Shown here: in pieces, positions 25,801 through 33,661 of the stretch
Layout: the number at the start of each line of letters is the position of its first letter
How positions within the stretch are numbered: position 1 is the first letter of the stretch
Virus record (IMG/VR): IMGVR_UViG_3300048924_000100
Coordinates: 150,199 to 214,198 of that record
Length of the DNA: 64,000 nucleotides
Direction: 5' to 3' (one strand)
Origin: a virus
Notes under the pieces: generated by a model
The model's database searches: none
Seen by the model: only the letters and a program-made list of their open reading frames with translations
What the model was told of the DNA's origin: nothing
Program-made: the position numbers and the translations under genes

Positions 25801-25851
25801 GTAGTCGACCGACTTGTTACCGCTAGTCGCTGCGCGCGTTTCGAACCCCAT
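22816..25851 (-). CDS. Portal vertex protein, phiKZ gp129-like (1011 aa)
   Basis: The start at 25851 is chosen because GTGAGG lies 5-6 nt upstream on the coding strand; an extension to 25902 would overlap the divergent gene. The region around residues 680-760 (NYFNLPRAWLDVADD ... AVTEYEMVFNQAVNWQEMI) has the look of the clip/stem part of phage portals. Size and orientation next to tail genes agree with phiKZ-like portals. A highly charged Lys/Glu/Asp insertion spans about 307-343, and the last ~75 residues are an acidic, Asp/Pro/Gly-rich disordered tail. The protein would form the dodecameric DNA gate at one capsid vertex. Confidence 0.75.
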   Translation of the reverse strand: MGFETRAATSGNKSVDYTKIRENIKNVSPAVQATLRNATPKNGVAPDREEVGGTKTINEYKLTRLSNIISNNINSAYDLRAITPMIDKANLIWNTIILYPNGKQDKMLTYDSQSTKIKNAAMHTGLLSIWDDYYTNDYKIESLLKKMLDDIMWNTGSYAIFNLSRPGLDYLINGSEVDPSKRTGNEEYTKACSALNAEFVVGADGKNKVRNKGRFVRNPYNPTKAAAISGLESLFTSSAETTEEEFPIFDPKEDTENLFGITITDNPSVLYLQKFQEAKRNRDITSVMGAESFDNIISSAMQSQKGRDAEAAKAEEEESKKGGKDKKTPKDDKEPKGDKKGQPHATTQNLTEDQLNHLNATVFKSRNIRSQSLQFIKSNDSLSVAPYGRGLSWHIPSEAIFPIHFNGSNGKIDDYIILLDPETGEFLKNTDDPEFYQSLAKNKESIGNKNKMGSDNSLISSLRAVQSGNPCDFDMSEFADMAQKSIVRQFISAVYSDKGKNISITLDEEVNKIFLSRIFKKQGVRCLYVPGEAVSYGAIKFNRLGIGQSLTQAAKMHIARLAAYDLADALANLEAAQPHTEMVINIEKEDSDPEQTIAIARATFFDCNPKLHSILSTAQLSVPQVVDALREASLSVKVNAGDNVHLPTPDISTQGKQKDNFHPVDKDSRDAVMNSISNYFNLPRAWLDVADDQNNFKIEAVTEYEMVFNQAVNWQEMICEFLIDFMRKHARVNGPLMQDLVQYILDNKKLWGPDSKEALEGSDEDKVKVILADFFSSVYCYLPVPTSTESTNKLKDSLEAVTALVQAWEEAAGNNGVLPQILKALAIENEDFTDVEIKAMVKSALTSEAFRRFNLPMPFDDIVNEGKGGGIASLVQQMLHQRINTAGFVADLIDGITDSNKKLKKQYGDKLAKKLAPPEEPVEGEEGGDGVIPDASAGGGTDDASLDTGADTGDQDIDAPIDDSGAGDNPPGDDDAPTVADDAEPDADDTAKDDDAPPADDAPGGKKFDPF

Positions 25852-25872
25852 ATAAACCTCACGAGTTAAACT

Positions 25873-28050
25873 ATGAATAGTGTCGATCTGGATAAGTATC
25901 ACACGGACACTTTCAGCCTAGTTCGAACCATGGTTATCAAAATCGAGGCCTTGGCCGAACGAGATAACCTGGTGTTAACTAACGCTGGGCATTCCGTTTC
26001 TTCCGACAAAACGACATGGCGTTATTACATGAACCTCAATGGGGATTACCACCCCACTGATGAAGTAATGTGGATCAACTCCATTGATACTGGCGAACAG
26101 ATTGTTTTCAACAAAGACAATCTGAAGTTGCACCTCGCGACGAATCGAGAGTACAGCAAAGGCGGGTATTGGTTTAACCGTCTTGCCGACGTATACCCAG
26201 GGCAGACTGCCTTGATTAACGGCATACTTGCACCGATCCCGTACTCCGAAACCATCGAGGCCAAAGACTATAAGATTCTGCGCTACAATAAGAATCTAGT
26301 GCTGTGGAACGAAGATCAGCTGATCCCTAAATTGCAACAGTTTGTCAACAGTGATGTGCAGCAATCGATCAAAAACGATTACGTCACAACAGACGACCTG
26401 TTCCTAACCTGGATGATCGAAAAGCTGTACGCCATGCTCATCGGGGCCATCCATGCGATCCGCCTGGAAGACTGCTACACCCGTCATACCCATGAGTTCT
26501 TTATCTGGAGCCACATTGACTCCTTTGGCGAATTCTCGCAGTACAAGGCCAGTCTGAACCGCGCTCAAACAATGTGGTTGTTTCGTAATATTGCATGGGT
26601 GCGTAACAATCCAGGCCAGCAACACACGTTTGACAAGCTGATGAAGAACCTGCTGACCACAGCCAGGATTCCATTGGCGCGGTTTGATGTGGTGAGTTCC
26701 ACTGAGAACCAGCTGGAAGATCTGACGCCCACTCCGCTGTATCGTCGTATGCAAATGAACCTGGTAGAGACCTATGGTCGCACTGCTACGTTTATTGACA
26801 CTTTAGCCATGATCAACAAGCAACAGGTTATGGCCAAGGATAACTACGACCAGACGGCGTTCTATCTGGATGATGCCCTGGTCAAGGGTAAGTACAGTTT
26901 GCACTCTGAGCTGCCCACCAAGGCGCTTGAATCGTCCATGATGGACTACACCAACCGACACATCGATACATTGATGAAGGTGGTGTACAACGAGTGGATC
27001 TATCTGGCGGGTAACAAGGTCTTCAACGGCAAGGTAATCACGGTAGACCCCAAGAGCGGTAAGCAGTACAGACTGCCTGTTGGCGATGCGTTCTACATCT
27101 GGAAATACCTGGTAGAGTTTGCCAAGGGTAAAAACCCCCTGGAGATCGAACCGGCTTATTACCAGAACGTGATGAAGCTCAAGCCACCGACCATTGAGGA
27201 GATCATTGAGATCGGCGGTCCCGATTTCATTCGTCCTTATGTAGCTGCTGATATTCAGAAGCTGTGGATCCCCATCGCACCCTTCCTGGCACCGGATTAC
27301 CTGATCCAGTACGCCACTGAAGTCTACACCGCCATGTGGAAGCACAAGAAGCTTTATAGCAAGTGGTATGACCTCAACCTAAGGGCTCGGGCCAAGAACA
27401 GCTGTAAGCTGATGTACGACTCGGGTATTGTTAGCCTGAGCAACTTCACTGATTACGACTCGCTGCTTAAAAGCTACGAGTTGGACTTCACTGACTACAC
27501 AGCTGAAGAAGCCCGCAACTTCTCCTGGGATATCTTTAAACGGGTAACCGGGTGGGATACCAACGCTAAGCCGTCGACACGGGTTAAACAGAGCGATCTG
27601 ATTGACATCATGTCTGAGTTGTCGTCCTACACGATTCACATCGTGAAGAACATCAATGACGGTACGGATCAAACCGAACTGATCAACGAGACCTTTGTAG
27701 GGGACTCCCGTTGGGTAGGTGTCGGCAACGGTAGTTTTGGCGATTTCAAGAATGTCATGATTACCCAGCATTCCAACATGGATACGATCCATGCCCTGGA
27801 AGCCAACATCCCGATTATCATGAATGACGATCCGGTATTGGTTGCTGACAGCGAGATGAAGATTGATATCATCACGCACGACATCTTTGAATCAGTTAAC
27901 CTGAGCAACAGCCTGGCGACCTATGCGGTTAAACTATATGACAACAGTTACCTGCGCATGCTGCCGGATGGTGCTTTGCCACAACTGGTTATCCCAGCAA
28001 CCTATTACGGGGAGCTCGCGCCTGACGTCGACTCTACGGTCCAGCCATGA
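25873..28050 (+). CDS. Probable head-tail or baseplate structural protein (725 aa)
   Basis: Divergent from the portal with only 21 bp between starts. The protein is long and rich in Tyr/Trp/Asn/Asp, mostly helical in the middle (about 120-480), with beta segments at both ends; no enzyme motif or signal. It overlaps the start region of the next gene (GAGG at its stop), opening an operon that runs through 31334. In phiKZ-like phages the gene next to the portal is a virion protein; the exact role is unknown. Confidence 0.55.
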   Translation: MNSVDLDKYHTDTFSLVRTMVIKIEALAERDNLVLTNAGHSVSSDKTTWRYYMNLNGDYHPTDEVMWINSIDTGEQIVFNKDNLKLHLATNREYSKGGYWFNRLADVYPGQTALINGILAPIPYSETIEAKDYKILRYNKNLVLWNEDQLIPKLQQFVNSDVQQSIKNDYVTTDDLFLTWMIEKLYAMLIGAIHAIRLEDCYTRHTHEFFIWSHIDSFGEFSQYKASLNRAQTMWLFRNIAWVRNNPGQQHTFDKLMKNLLTTARIPLARFDVVSSTENQLEDLTPTPLYRRMQMNLVETYGRTATFIDTLAMINKQQVMAKDNYDQTAFYLDDALVKGKYSLHSELPTKALESSMMDYTNRHIDTLMKVVYNEWIYLAGNKVFNGKVITVDPKSGKQYRLPVGDAFYIWKYLVEFAKGKNPLEIEPAYYQNVMKLKPPTIEEIIEIGGPDFIRPYVAADIQKLWIPIAPFLAPDYLIQYATEVYTAMWKHKKLYSKWYDLNLRARAKNSCKLMYDSGIVSLSNFTDYDSLLKSYELDFTDYTAEEARNFSWDIFKRVTGWDTNAKPSTRVKQSDLIDIMSELSSYTIHIVKNINDGTDQTELINETFVGDSRWVGVGNGSFGDFKNVMITQHSNMDTIHALEANIPIIMNDDPVLVADSEMKIDIITHDIFESVNLSNSLATYAVKLYDNSYLRMLPDGALPQLVIPATYYGELAPDVDSTVQP

Positions 28051-28060
28051 GGACAACACC

Positions 28061-28462
28061 TTGAACAGACGAGTCTTGGCGTTGGTCAAACAACGCTACT
28101 GCGAAGACAAAAGGATTAAGGATCGTGATTCAGTTAACTTGTCCTTTACCCAAGTGCAGACTAACGGCGACCCCGTGTTCTATGTTGAAGATGGCAAGGC
28201 TGGCGAGGTGTATGTCTACCCGCGCACGGACCTGAGCGGGTTAACCGCTCACCGTGCGCTGGACATCCCTAAAGAGTACCGGCAACAGTTGGAGAGCAAC
28301 CCCAGTAAAGACTTTATCGCTGACTGGGTGCATCGTTTTACCGGCCACCGGCTCTTGGCCCTTGACATCCGCTATTTAACCCTGGAAAGAAGCGCAGTGG
28401 AGGTTACCTTAGCCCCAGATTCTATGCGCTTTAAAAACAGTTTCCGTATTACCCGACTATAG
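28061..28462 (+). CDS. Small structural-operon protein, TTG start (133 aa)
   Basis: TTG at 28061 is preceded by GAGG 8 nt upstream, which also overlaps the stop of the previous gene. Other in-frame starts would lie deep inside that gene. The protein is basic with an acidic centre and a C-terminal beta segment. It resembles size and place of small baseplate wedge proteins (gp25-like), but I cannot see the family motif. Function uncertain. Confidence 0.5.
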   Translation: MNRRVLALVKQRYCEDKRIKDRDSVNLSFTQVQTNGDPVFYVEDGKAGEVYVYPRTDLSGLTAHRALDIPKEYRQQLESNPSKDFIADWVHRFTGHRLLALDIRYLTLERSAVEVTLAPDSMRFKNSFRITRL

Positions 28463-28474
28463 GGATTTTTGATT

Positions 28475-29404
28475 ATGGCTCTTTCTGCAACCGAACTTCA
28501 AGACCAGAACCGTTCTGAGGTTCCTACTCAGTCGGTGACCAACACAGCCTGGGGCGGGCTGATTGCAAAGTGCTCCAATACCAAACAGAACTTCGTCCTG
28601 CCACAGTACACCACCCTCAACGAGTTCCACGACATCCTGGCTACGGAATCCATCGGCCTGAAGAACGGTAACGACTTCAGCCTGAAGTACTTCGGTGTGG
28701 GTATTCGTGGTGCTGACGCTATCGGCAAGACCCCGCTGGGCACCACCCTGTTGAAGGTCAACCAGCACCAGCCGAAAGACGGCAACCTGTTCGTGCCGAT
28801 CCCTTTCGCCTGCCGTCCAGTAGACAGCGACTTCGACAACATCAACCGTGCGAAGTATCGCATGCGTACTGTTGAAGACGTCAATGGCGTGGCTTACGCG
28901 TTCTACTGGTTGAAGCTGATCAGCTTTGCCAATTACAACCCACAGGTTGTGGTCATTACCCGTGACGACAACAACAACGAAGACCCAGTGCCGTATATCC
29001 CGGTTAAGGATGACTTGTTCAATCCTCAGCCTGTGGACTTCACCAGCACCGGCTCTGTGCCGATCAGCAACCAGTACATGAACAACTCGGCTATCCTGGA
29101 CTGCTCGTTGGATCAAACCGACCTGCGTGAAATGGAAAATGCCTGCCGCATCAAGTTTGGCGACGCCAGCCTGGCTGCTCCAAACGAAGTGGGTATTGCC
29201 TACGGCGTGGATACCAAGACTGATGGTTCTATCGGTCAAGGCGCCACCATCCGTTACGACGAAGTGCTGAGCGCTGTGTATGCTCACTACGTCACCGAGC
29301 GCGATGCCCGTGCTGCACTGAACAACGTGCGCATCCAATACGCCTTCGACCACGGTGCCAGCGAACCAATGCTGCTCCACACCCAGTCGACCACCACGGC
29401 TTAA
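28475..29404 (+). CDS. Probable baseplate/tail protein (309 aa)
   Basis: AGGGA lies 9 nt before the ATG. Beta-rich sequence with Asn/Asp/Pro turns, a lone WYL-like aromatic patch near 140, and no enzyme motif. It is encoded between the portal-adjacent gene and fibre-like genes, 9 bp before the next gene. Codons are more biased than those of its neighbours, suggesting many copies per virion. Assignment is by context. Confidence 0.5.
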   Translation: MALSATELQDQNRSEVPTQSVTNTAWGGLIAKCSNTKQNFVLPQYTTLNEFHDILATESIGLKNGNDFSLKYFGVGIRGADAIGKTPLGTTLLKVNQHQPKDGNLFVPIPFACRPVDSDFDNINRAKYRMRTVEDVNGVAYAFYWLKLISFANYNPQVVVITRDDNNNEDPVPYIPVKDDLFNPQPVDFTSTGSVPISNQYMNNSAILDCSLDQTDLREMENACRIKFGDASLAAPNEVGIAYGVDTKTDGSIGQGATIRYDEVLSAVYAHYVTERDARAALNNVRIQYAFDHGASEPMLLHTQSTTTA

Positions 29405-29413
29405 GGAGGCTCC

Positions 29414-30037
29414 ATGGAGTTTCCCGAAATCCTTAAAGGTGCTCACGTTCCACTGACATCCAGCATGACCAGTGACGACGCAATTAAACTGGCGAACGGA
29501 TTCTATCAGACCGACGTAGACCCTGATCAGTTCAAGAAGTCGCAAGCCTTCTGGAATCCTGACAGTGAACTGCAAATTGATTTGATCGATCCTTACACCG
29601 GTGAAGTGTTTACTAGCTTCGTCAACAAGGCCTCCAAGGTTAATACCGCAGCTGTAGCTGCGCCAGAGTTAATGCTGGCCAACCCTCTGTTGTTAAGCAC
29701 TGCTGAATCCGTCGCTCTGATGGGTCCTGTTATTGTGCTGGGGTCTGCGGTAGAGATCGAGTTCCTGGATGCGGTAGGTTCGGGTGCTACCTACCCTACT
29801 ACCGGTACCGACAACAATGCAGCCTTCGACCTGAAGAACCTGCTCAACGCGTATCAGTTCCTCGGTGGCTGGGTTTCCGGCACACTTGGTGACTATGCGG
29901 TGGGTGGCTTCCGACTGGTCTATAAAGGACCGAGTGACTCTTTGCCTGAAGGGTTCCCAATGGATCCGTCGCCTATGGTGGCTGTCATTGAGATCCTCCA
30001 CGGTCAACAGAAAGGATACATATGCCTGAGGACGTAA
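29414..30037 (+). CDS. Probable baseplate/tail protein (207 aa)
   Basis: AAGGAGG lies before the ATG. Mostly beta with a central Gly/Ala/Val-rich hydrophobic region (about 75-120) that looks like buried strands rather than a membrane segment. It overlaps the next gene by 16 bp. No family is recognised; the neighbours suggest a baseplate component. Confidence 0.5.
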   Translation: MEFPEILKGAHVPLTSSMTSDDAIKLANGFYQTDVDPDQFKKSQAFWNPDSELQIDLIDPYTGEVFTSFVNKASKVNTAAVAAPELMLANPLLLSTAESVALMGPVIVLGSAVEIEFLDAVGSGATYPTTGTDNNAAFDLKNLLNAYQFLGGWVSGTLGDYAVGGFRLVYKGPSDSLPEGFPMDPSPMVAVIEILHGQQKGYICLRT

Positions 30038-30609
30038 AGTCCCCCAATGCGGTACGGGTCCAAGGAAACGACCCGTCCACAACGAATATGGGGGCGTTTA
30101 TCGTAGATGTCAATATCGCCGAGCCTGCCCCTTTTAAACTGGTGTATGCGAACACGATCTATGGTGACAAAGTCATCTACGATATTCCCACGCAATACGA
30201 CGACACGTCTGGTACGAGTGTCTTGGCCCGCAGCTATGGATTGGCACGTGCTAACAATACCCTGATCGACATCTTCCAACCAGACACGGGTATCTGTGAA
30301 GATAACTTCCTGGGGATGTCGGCATTGACCTTCAAGCAGTTGATTCAGTTTGTAGGTCTGTTAACCGGCGGCTATATTGAACGCGGTATCCATGTCAGCA
30401 TGGTACTTCCCAATCTGGCCAAAGGTGCTGTGGGTGCTAACTTCAAGGGCACTCAAAAGGAAGACGTGCGCAAAGGGTTGTTGGAATTCCCTTTGCTGGA
30501 CTGGAATGGCATTGACCTCACGTTAGCGGATGAGCACACCATCGATGCTGGTGCTGTTACCATCTACCGTGCGATCCAGATTGCCAAGAACTTTGGGGTA
30601 TGGAAATGA
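30022..30609 (+). CDS. Probable baseplate/tail protein (195 aa)
   Basis: AAAGGA lies before the ATG, inside the end of the previous gene. The N-terminal third is hydrophilic beta, the middle is Gly/Leu-rich, and the last third is mixed. The stop overlaps the next start as ATGA. No enzyme motif. Tail assignment is by operon context only. Confidence 0.5.
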   Translation: MPEDVKSPNAVRVQGNDPSTTNMGAFIVDVNIAEPAPFKLVYANTIYGDKVIYDIPTQYDDTSGTSVLARSYGLARANNTLIDIFQPDTGICEDNFLGMSALTFKQLIQFVGLLTGGYIERGIHVSMVLPNLAKGAVGANFKGTQKEDVRKGLLEFPLLDWNGIDLTLADEHTIDAGAVTIYRAIQIAKNFGVWK

Positions 30610-31334
30610 CCACCAGCGATACTGCTGTACCAGAGGAAGGTGCACAGGTGGAGCCCGCACCTTCCTTTGAGGAAAGAATAGAGCAGCGACTCACCAACAT
30701 GGACCAGCGAGTTACCCAGCTGGTTTGTGAACTTATCAGCCGTGTTGACGCTACCAGTGGTCGTAATCGTGCTTCTGTGACCAAGACGGTAACTGAAGAG
30801 ACGCAGCCAGGGCCTCTGGAAGAGTACACAGGGTCTCAGGATGAGTCAGGTGCAATGACATCAGTCCTGGACAACCAAGACCCCTCTGCGATCCTTGCAG
30901 ACGCTCAGTCGTCCACTGTGGTAAAGAAGGTTACTCGTACAGTCACTCCTGTAGGGATTGAACGTGAAGTCTTTGGTATGTGGTCGGTTATGCTGCGCAA
31001 CGCTGGCGGTATTCTCGCTGCAACCACCACCTGCATCATTGCTATTGTAAACGCCTACACCACTTACATGTCGGTAACCAGCGGACACGGATGGCCTTCC
31101 GAGACCACTATGTTCATTGCCAACATCGGCCCTATTGTGGTGGCGTGGACGTTTATGAACTCCAGTAAGACTATCTCTACCATCATGCAAGTGCGTGGTG
31201 TACAAGACCGTCTGAAGAACGCCATGTCAGGGTTCCTCTCGAACCAGGATAACAACCGCCGGTCTACTGATGTTGACAGACCGGATACACCGCCTCCTGC
31301 TCCACCGCCTGGACCTGTACCACCGCAATACTGA
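30606..31334 (+). CDS. Candidate holin: two-transmembrane protein (242 aa)
   Basis: The start at 30606 forms an ATGA overlap with the previous stop and has GGGG 7 nt upstream. Residues 1-120 are hydrophilic. Two hydrophobic helices follow (about 131-155, rich in Ala/Ile/Thr, and about 168-187, IANIGPIVVAWTF), then a charged segment and a Pro-rich tail. Two membrane helices with a charged cytoplasmic tail, placed opposite a spanin pair, suggest a holin that would permeabilise the inner membrane. A membrane-anchored tail-assembly factor is an alternative. No endolysin was found in this window. Confidence 0.45.
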   Translation: MTTSDTAVPEEGAQVEPAPSFEERIEQRLTNMDQRVTQLVCELISRVDATSGRNRASVTKTVTEETQPGPLEEYTGSQDESGAMTSVLDNQDPSAILADAQSSTVVKKVTRTVTPVGIEREVFGMWSVMLRNAGGILAATTTCIIAIVNAYTTYMSVTSGHGWPSETTMFIANIGPIVVAWTFMNSSKTISTIMQVRGVQDRLKNAMSGFLSNQDNNRRSTDVDRPDTPPPAPPPGPVPPQY

Positions 31335-31349
31335 TAAAGCAACCATATA

Positions 31350-31383
31350 CCTAACCAGGAGCCCGCAAAGGCTCCTGGTTAGG
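31350..31383. terminator. Bidirectional terminator between tail operon and spanin operon
   Basis: 14-bp perfect stem (31350-31363 with 31370-31383), loop CGCAAA, between convergent genes. To its right lie six short ATTAC/GTTAC repeats (31386-31437). Confidence 0.8.
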
Positions 31384-31433
31384 CTATTACGCATTACATC
31401 CCATTACTACCCATTACTTCCGTTGTTACTGCG

Positions 31434-32024
31434 TTACTGCGGTGGTCTATCCGGGGGAGGCCCCTGAACAGGAGGTGGCGGGGACGGCATAATCGCTTTC
31501 TGAATAGCAACCTTTACCCCATCGGGTTTTAGGGAGTCACTCTTTTTCTCCAGTCCGGAGATAATAAAGTTGATATTAGAAACCAACTGTGCGATCGTTT
31601 GTTTGGCAGCCCAGTCATCCAGGTTTTGTTGATCCAACTTCTGTGTAGTAAGAATGAGTTGGGTCACTGTCATCTGGTAACAATACTTCTTGTCAGTTGC
31701 CTTCAGACAGTTATTGTCGTCCAGAAACGCTGCCAGGGGTACCGTCAGGCTAGTGGGTGGGTTCGGGGACACCTGTTGGAACCGGGGTAACACTGCCGTT
31801 AAGTCCGTCCTGGTTCTTTCCAGCTGCATTCGGTAACTGTCGATCTCTACTTGTATTGCCTGAGCCTGTAGATACGTCGACGCTTCGTTTACCGTTGTCT
31901 GGTGGGAGCACCCCAACATTAATAATAGTGGAACCAGGAGCAGCACTCTGATAACCAGCTCCAGGGGCGTCCATTTGCGTAGGGTCCAACCCATACCGTT
32001 GAAGCATTTTAACGTAAACATCAT
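31434..32024 (-). CDS. Outer-membrane lipoprotein spanin, Rz1-like (196 aa)
   Basis: AAGGTG lies 6 nt before the ATG at 32024; another ATG at 31994 would give a shorter signal. A hydrophobic signal sequence ends in LLLMLGC (Cys39 of the longer form), a lipoprotein processing site. The mature part is helical and hydrophilic, ending in a Pro-rich tail (PPPP, PPP). About 275 bp of it lies inside the inner-spanin gene in another frame, the classic nested Rz/Rz1 layout. It is larger than lambda Rz1. The role is to join the inner spanin and fuse the two membranes at lysis. The -3/-2 lipobox residues (Met-Leu) are not ideal. Confidence 0.7.
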   Translation of the reverse strand: MMFTLKCFNGMGWTLRKWTPLELVIRVLLLVPLLLMLGCSHQTTVNEASTYLQAQAIQVEIDSYRMQLERTRTDLTAVLPRFQQVSPNPPTSLTVPLAAFLDDNNCLKATDKKYCYQMTVTQLILTTQKLDQQNLDDWAAKQTIAQLVSNINFIISGLEKKSDSLKPDGVKVAIQKAIMPSPPPPVQGPPPDRPPQ

Positions 32025-32298
32025 CACGTTCACCTTTTTGCAATTCAAGCGTTCGGCTTAGGGTATCCCTGAGCTGAGCCGACTCGTTAGCCTGCCGTTC
32101 AAAATTGTCAGCGGCACTCTTAAGCTGCTTACTGACTTCCTGGAGAGTGGAAAGCGACTTCTCGTCGAGGTTGCTGGAAGTCTGGCGAGGGAAAGCCCAG
32201 CTACCCGCAATAAGGACGACAATGATCAGCATGAATAATGCACTGACGATACTTCGTAGCTTATCCGTGAAGAACATATCTTTGATCTCCGCACCCAT
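31750..32298 (-). CDS. Inner-membrane spanin, Rz-like (182 aa)
   Basis: AGAGGA lies 9 nt before the ATG. One N-terminal membrane helix (about residues 15-35, VSALFMLIIVVLIAGSWAF) is followed by a periplasmic coiled coil (about 42-100) and a Gly/Pro/Asn-rich C-terminus. This is the standard topology of an inner spanin. The outer spanin gene starts within it in another frame. It starts 5 bp after the stop of the 32304-33542 gene, so all three leftward genes share a transcript. Confidence 0.7.
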   Translation of the reverse strand: MGAEIKDMFFTDKLRSIVSALFMLIIVVLIAGSWAFPRQTSSNLDEKSLSTLQEVSKQLKSAADNFERQANESAQLRDTLSRTLELQKGERDDVYVKMLQRYGLDPTQMDAPGAGYQSAAPGSTIINVGVLPPDNGKRSVDVSTGSGNTSRDRQLPNAAGKNQDGLNGSVTPVPTGVPEPTH

Positions 32299-32303
32299 GT
32301 GGT

Positions 32304-33542
32304 TTAGTCCTCTTGAATCAGACCACGTATATAAAGAAGATACCCTGTGTGTAGAGCACTTGGCTTAAACCGGTTGGTATACCCGTGGAAGACACTACCT
32401 TCATTGTAGGGACCGGTCGTTTCGTTGAGGTACTTCCGTTGTGTTCCGATGTCTATGTCGAGCAACCTCCTGTTGATGATCTTGCGAGTCCAGTACTTAG
32501 GGAAGAGCCCACCGCCGGTAAGGAAAGGAAGCGGACGGGTTTCTTCTGTGTGGTACGTGAATGGATACTGGTAGACTACCAGCGGTTTAATCTCTGTATA
32601 GAGATGTGGGTTGTCCAACACAATCAAGAAGCTTGAAGGGTCGGTCAGAAGTTTCGTGAAGAAGTCATCAGTGCTGAAGAAGTCGTCTGGAACCACTTGA
32701 CGTTCTTGGGCGATAATAGACGACAGGTCGATGTAGTCCTTGGAATCGAAGATCCGAGAGAACCAGTCCACCATCTCCGTATTAACAACCAAGGAGTCCT
32801 CACCACGAGCTTGCAGGATGTCGTTTAAGTACAGACGACCCCCAATGGAAGCCCACACCGTCTTACCTACCAGAGACACCGGAGAGGTGATGTGCAGGAA
32901 ACGGAAACGGTCGTGTGTTTCCAGTTGCAGCATGTCAGCGGTAATCGGGTAGCACTTCAACTTGGAGACGGTGTTGAAGTTCAGGTTGTTGACGTGGATG
33001 TTGTCATTGACCCGGAAGTGTTTACCGGCACCTAACAAGTACACACACTCAGTGCCTTCAACAGCACGCACCAGATGGTTGTTCACCACCCACAGCGAGC
33101 TATCCACCAGCTTGTCGTATTCAACCGCCGAACCATCGGTCTTGGTAACCCGAATGTCGTTGGCGTTATGAACAGTCAATAGATCCTGGTGGTCATCACC
33201 GCGGGTAACATCACCGGGCTTCAGGGAGAACCATTGGTACTGGATGTCATGCGACGTCACATAACGGTATTCACCGCCAGGCAGTGTGTTCGAGGTGATC
33301 AGTGGGACACTAGCGTTAGCGGTCAACCAATCCTGAATCACCCCAGTAAAAGAAGTGAGCTGATTCTGATAGTAAGAAGCATCCAGTGCCACGTCCTGAA
33401 AGGCCAACTCATCAGTAATCACAATGATCAGATTATCAAACTTAGTGAAGAGGTCCTTAGTTTGAATAGTGCTGATGTCTAAAAGTTCTTCTCCTCTGGG
33501 ATTCAGTCGGCTGATCCCGACCGCCCTTTTATACGTATACAT
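32304..33542 (-). CDS. Probable tail/baseplate protein on the minus strand (412 aa)
   Basis: AAGGAG lies 9 nt before the ATG. Beta-rich protein with many Asp/Asn/Tyr turns, an aromatic Tyr/Phe/Pro patch near 325-340 and no membrane segment. It heads the leftward operon with the spanins. The company of tail genes on both sides suggests a virion role, though coexpression with lysis genes leaves room for another function. A hairpin with a leftward T6 tract lies just upstream (33572-33601). Confidence 0.5.
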   Translation of the reverse strand: MYTYKRAVGISRLNPRGEELLDISTIQTKDLFTKFDNLIIVITDELAFQDVALDASYYQNQLTSFTGVIQDWLTANASVPLITSNTLPGGEYRYVTSHDIQYQWFSLKPGDVTRGDDHQDLLTVHNANDIRVTKTDGSAVEYDKLVDSSLWVVNNHLVRAVEGTECVYLLGAGKHFRVNDNIHVNNLNFNTVSKLKCYPITADMLQLETHDRFRFLHITSPVSLVGKTVWASIGGRLYLNDILQARGEDSLVVNTEMVDWFSRIFDSKDYIDLSSIIAQERQVVPDDFFSTDDFFTKLLTDPSSFLIVLDNPHLYTEIKPLVVYQYPFTYHTEETRPLPFLTGGGLFPKYWTRKIINRRLLDIDIGTQRKYLNETTGPYNEGSVFHGYTNRFKPSALHTGYLLYIRGLIQED

Positions 33543-33571
33543 TGGGCTAGACTCCTTGCGATTCTATGAAA

Positions 33572-33601
33572 AAACTAGCCTCTACAGGCTACTGTAGAGG
33601 C
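33572..33601 (-). terminator. Hairpin with leftward U tract upstream of the 32304-33542 gene
   Basis: 10-bp perfect stem (33578-33587 with 33592-33601), loop GCTA. Read leftward it is followed by TTTTTT, so it would stop leftward transcription entering from the fibre region. It also argues against extending the 33662 gene upstream to 33566. Confidence 0.6.
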
Positions 33602-33661
33602 CGGTATCACTATGTGGGGCAGGTCATAAGATGCCCTTTTATTGCACCTTGGAGCTCTGAA

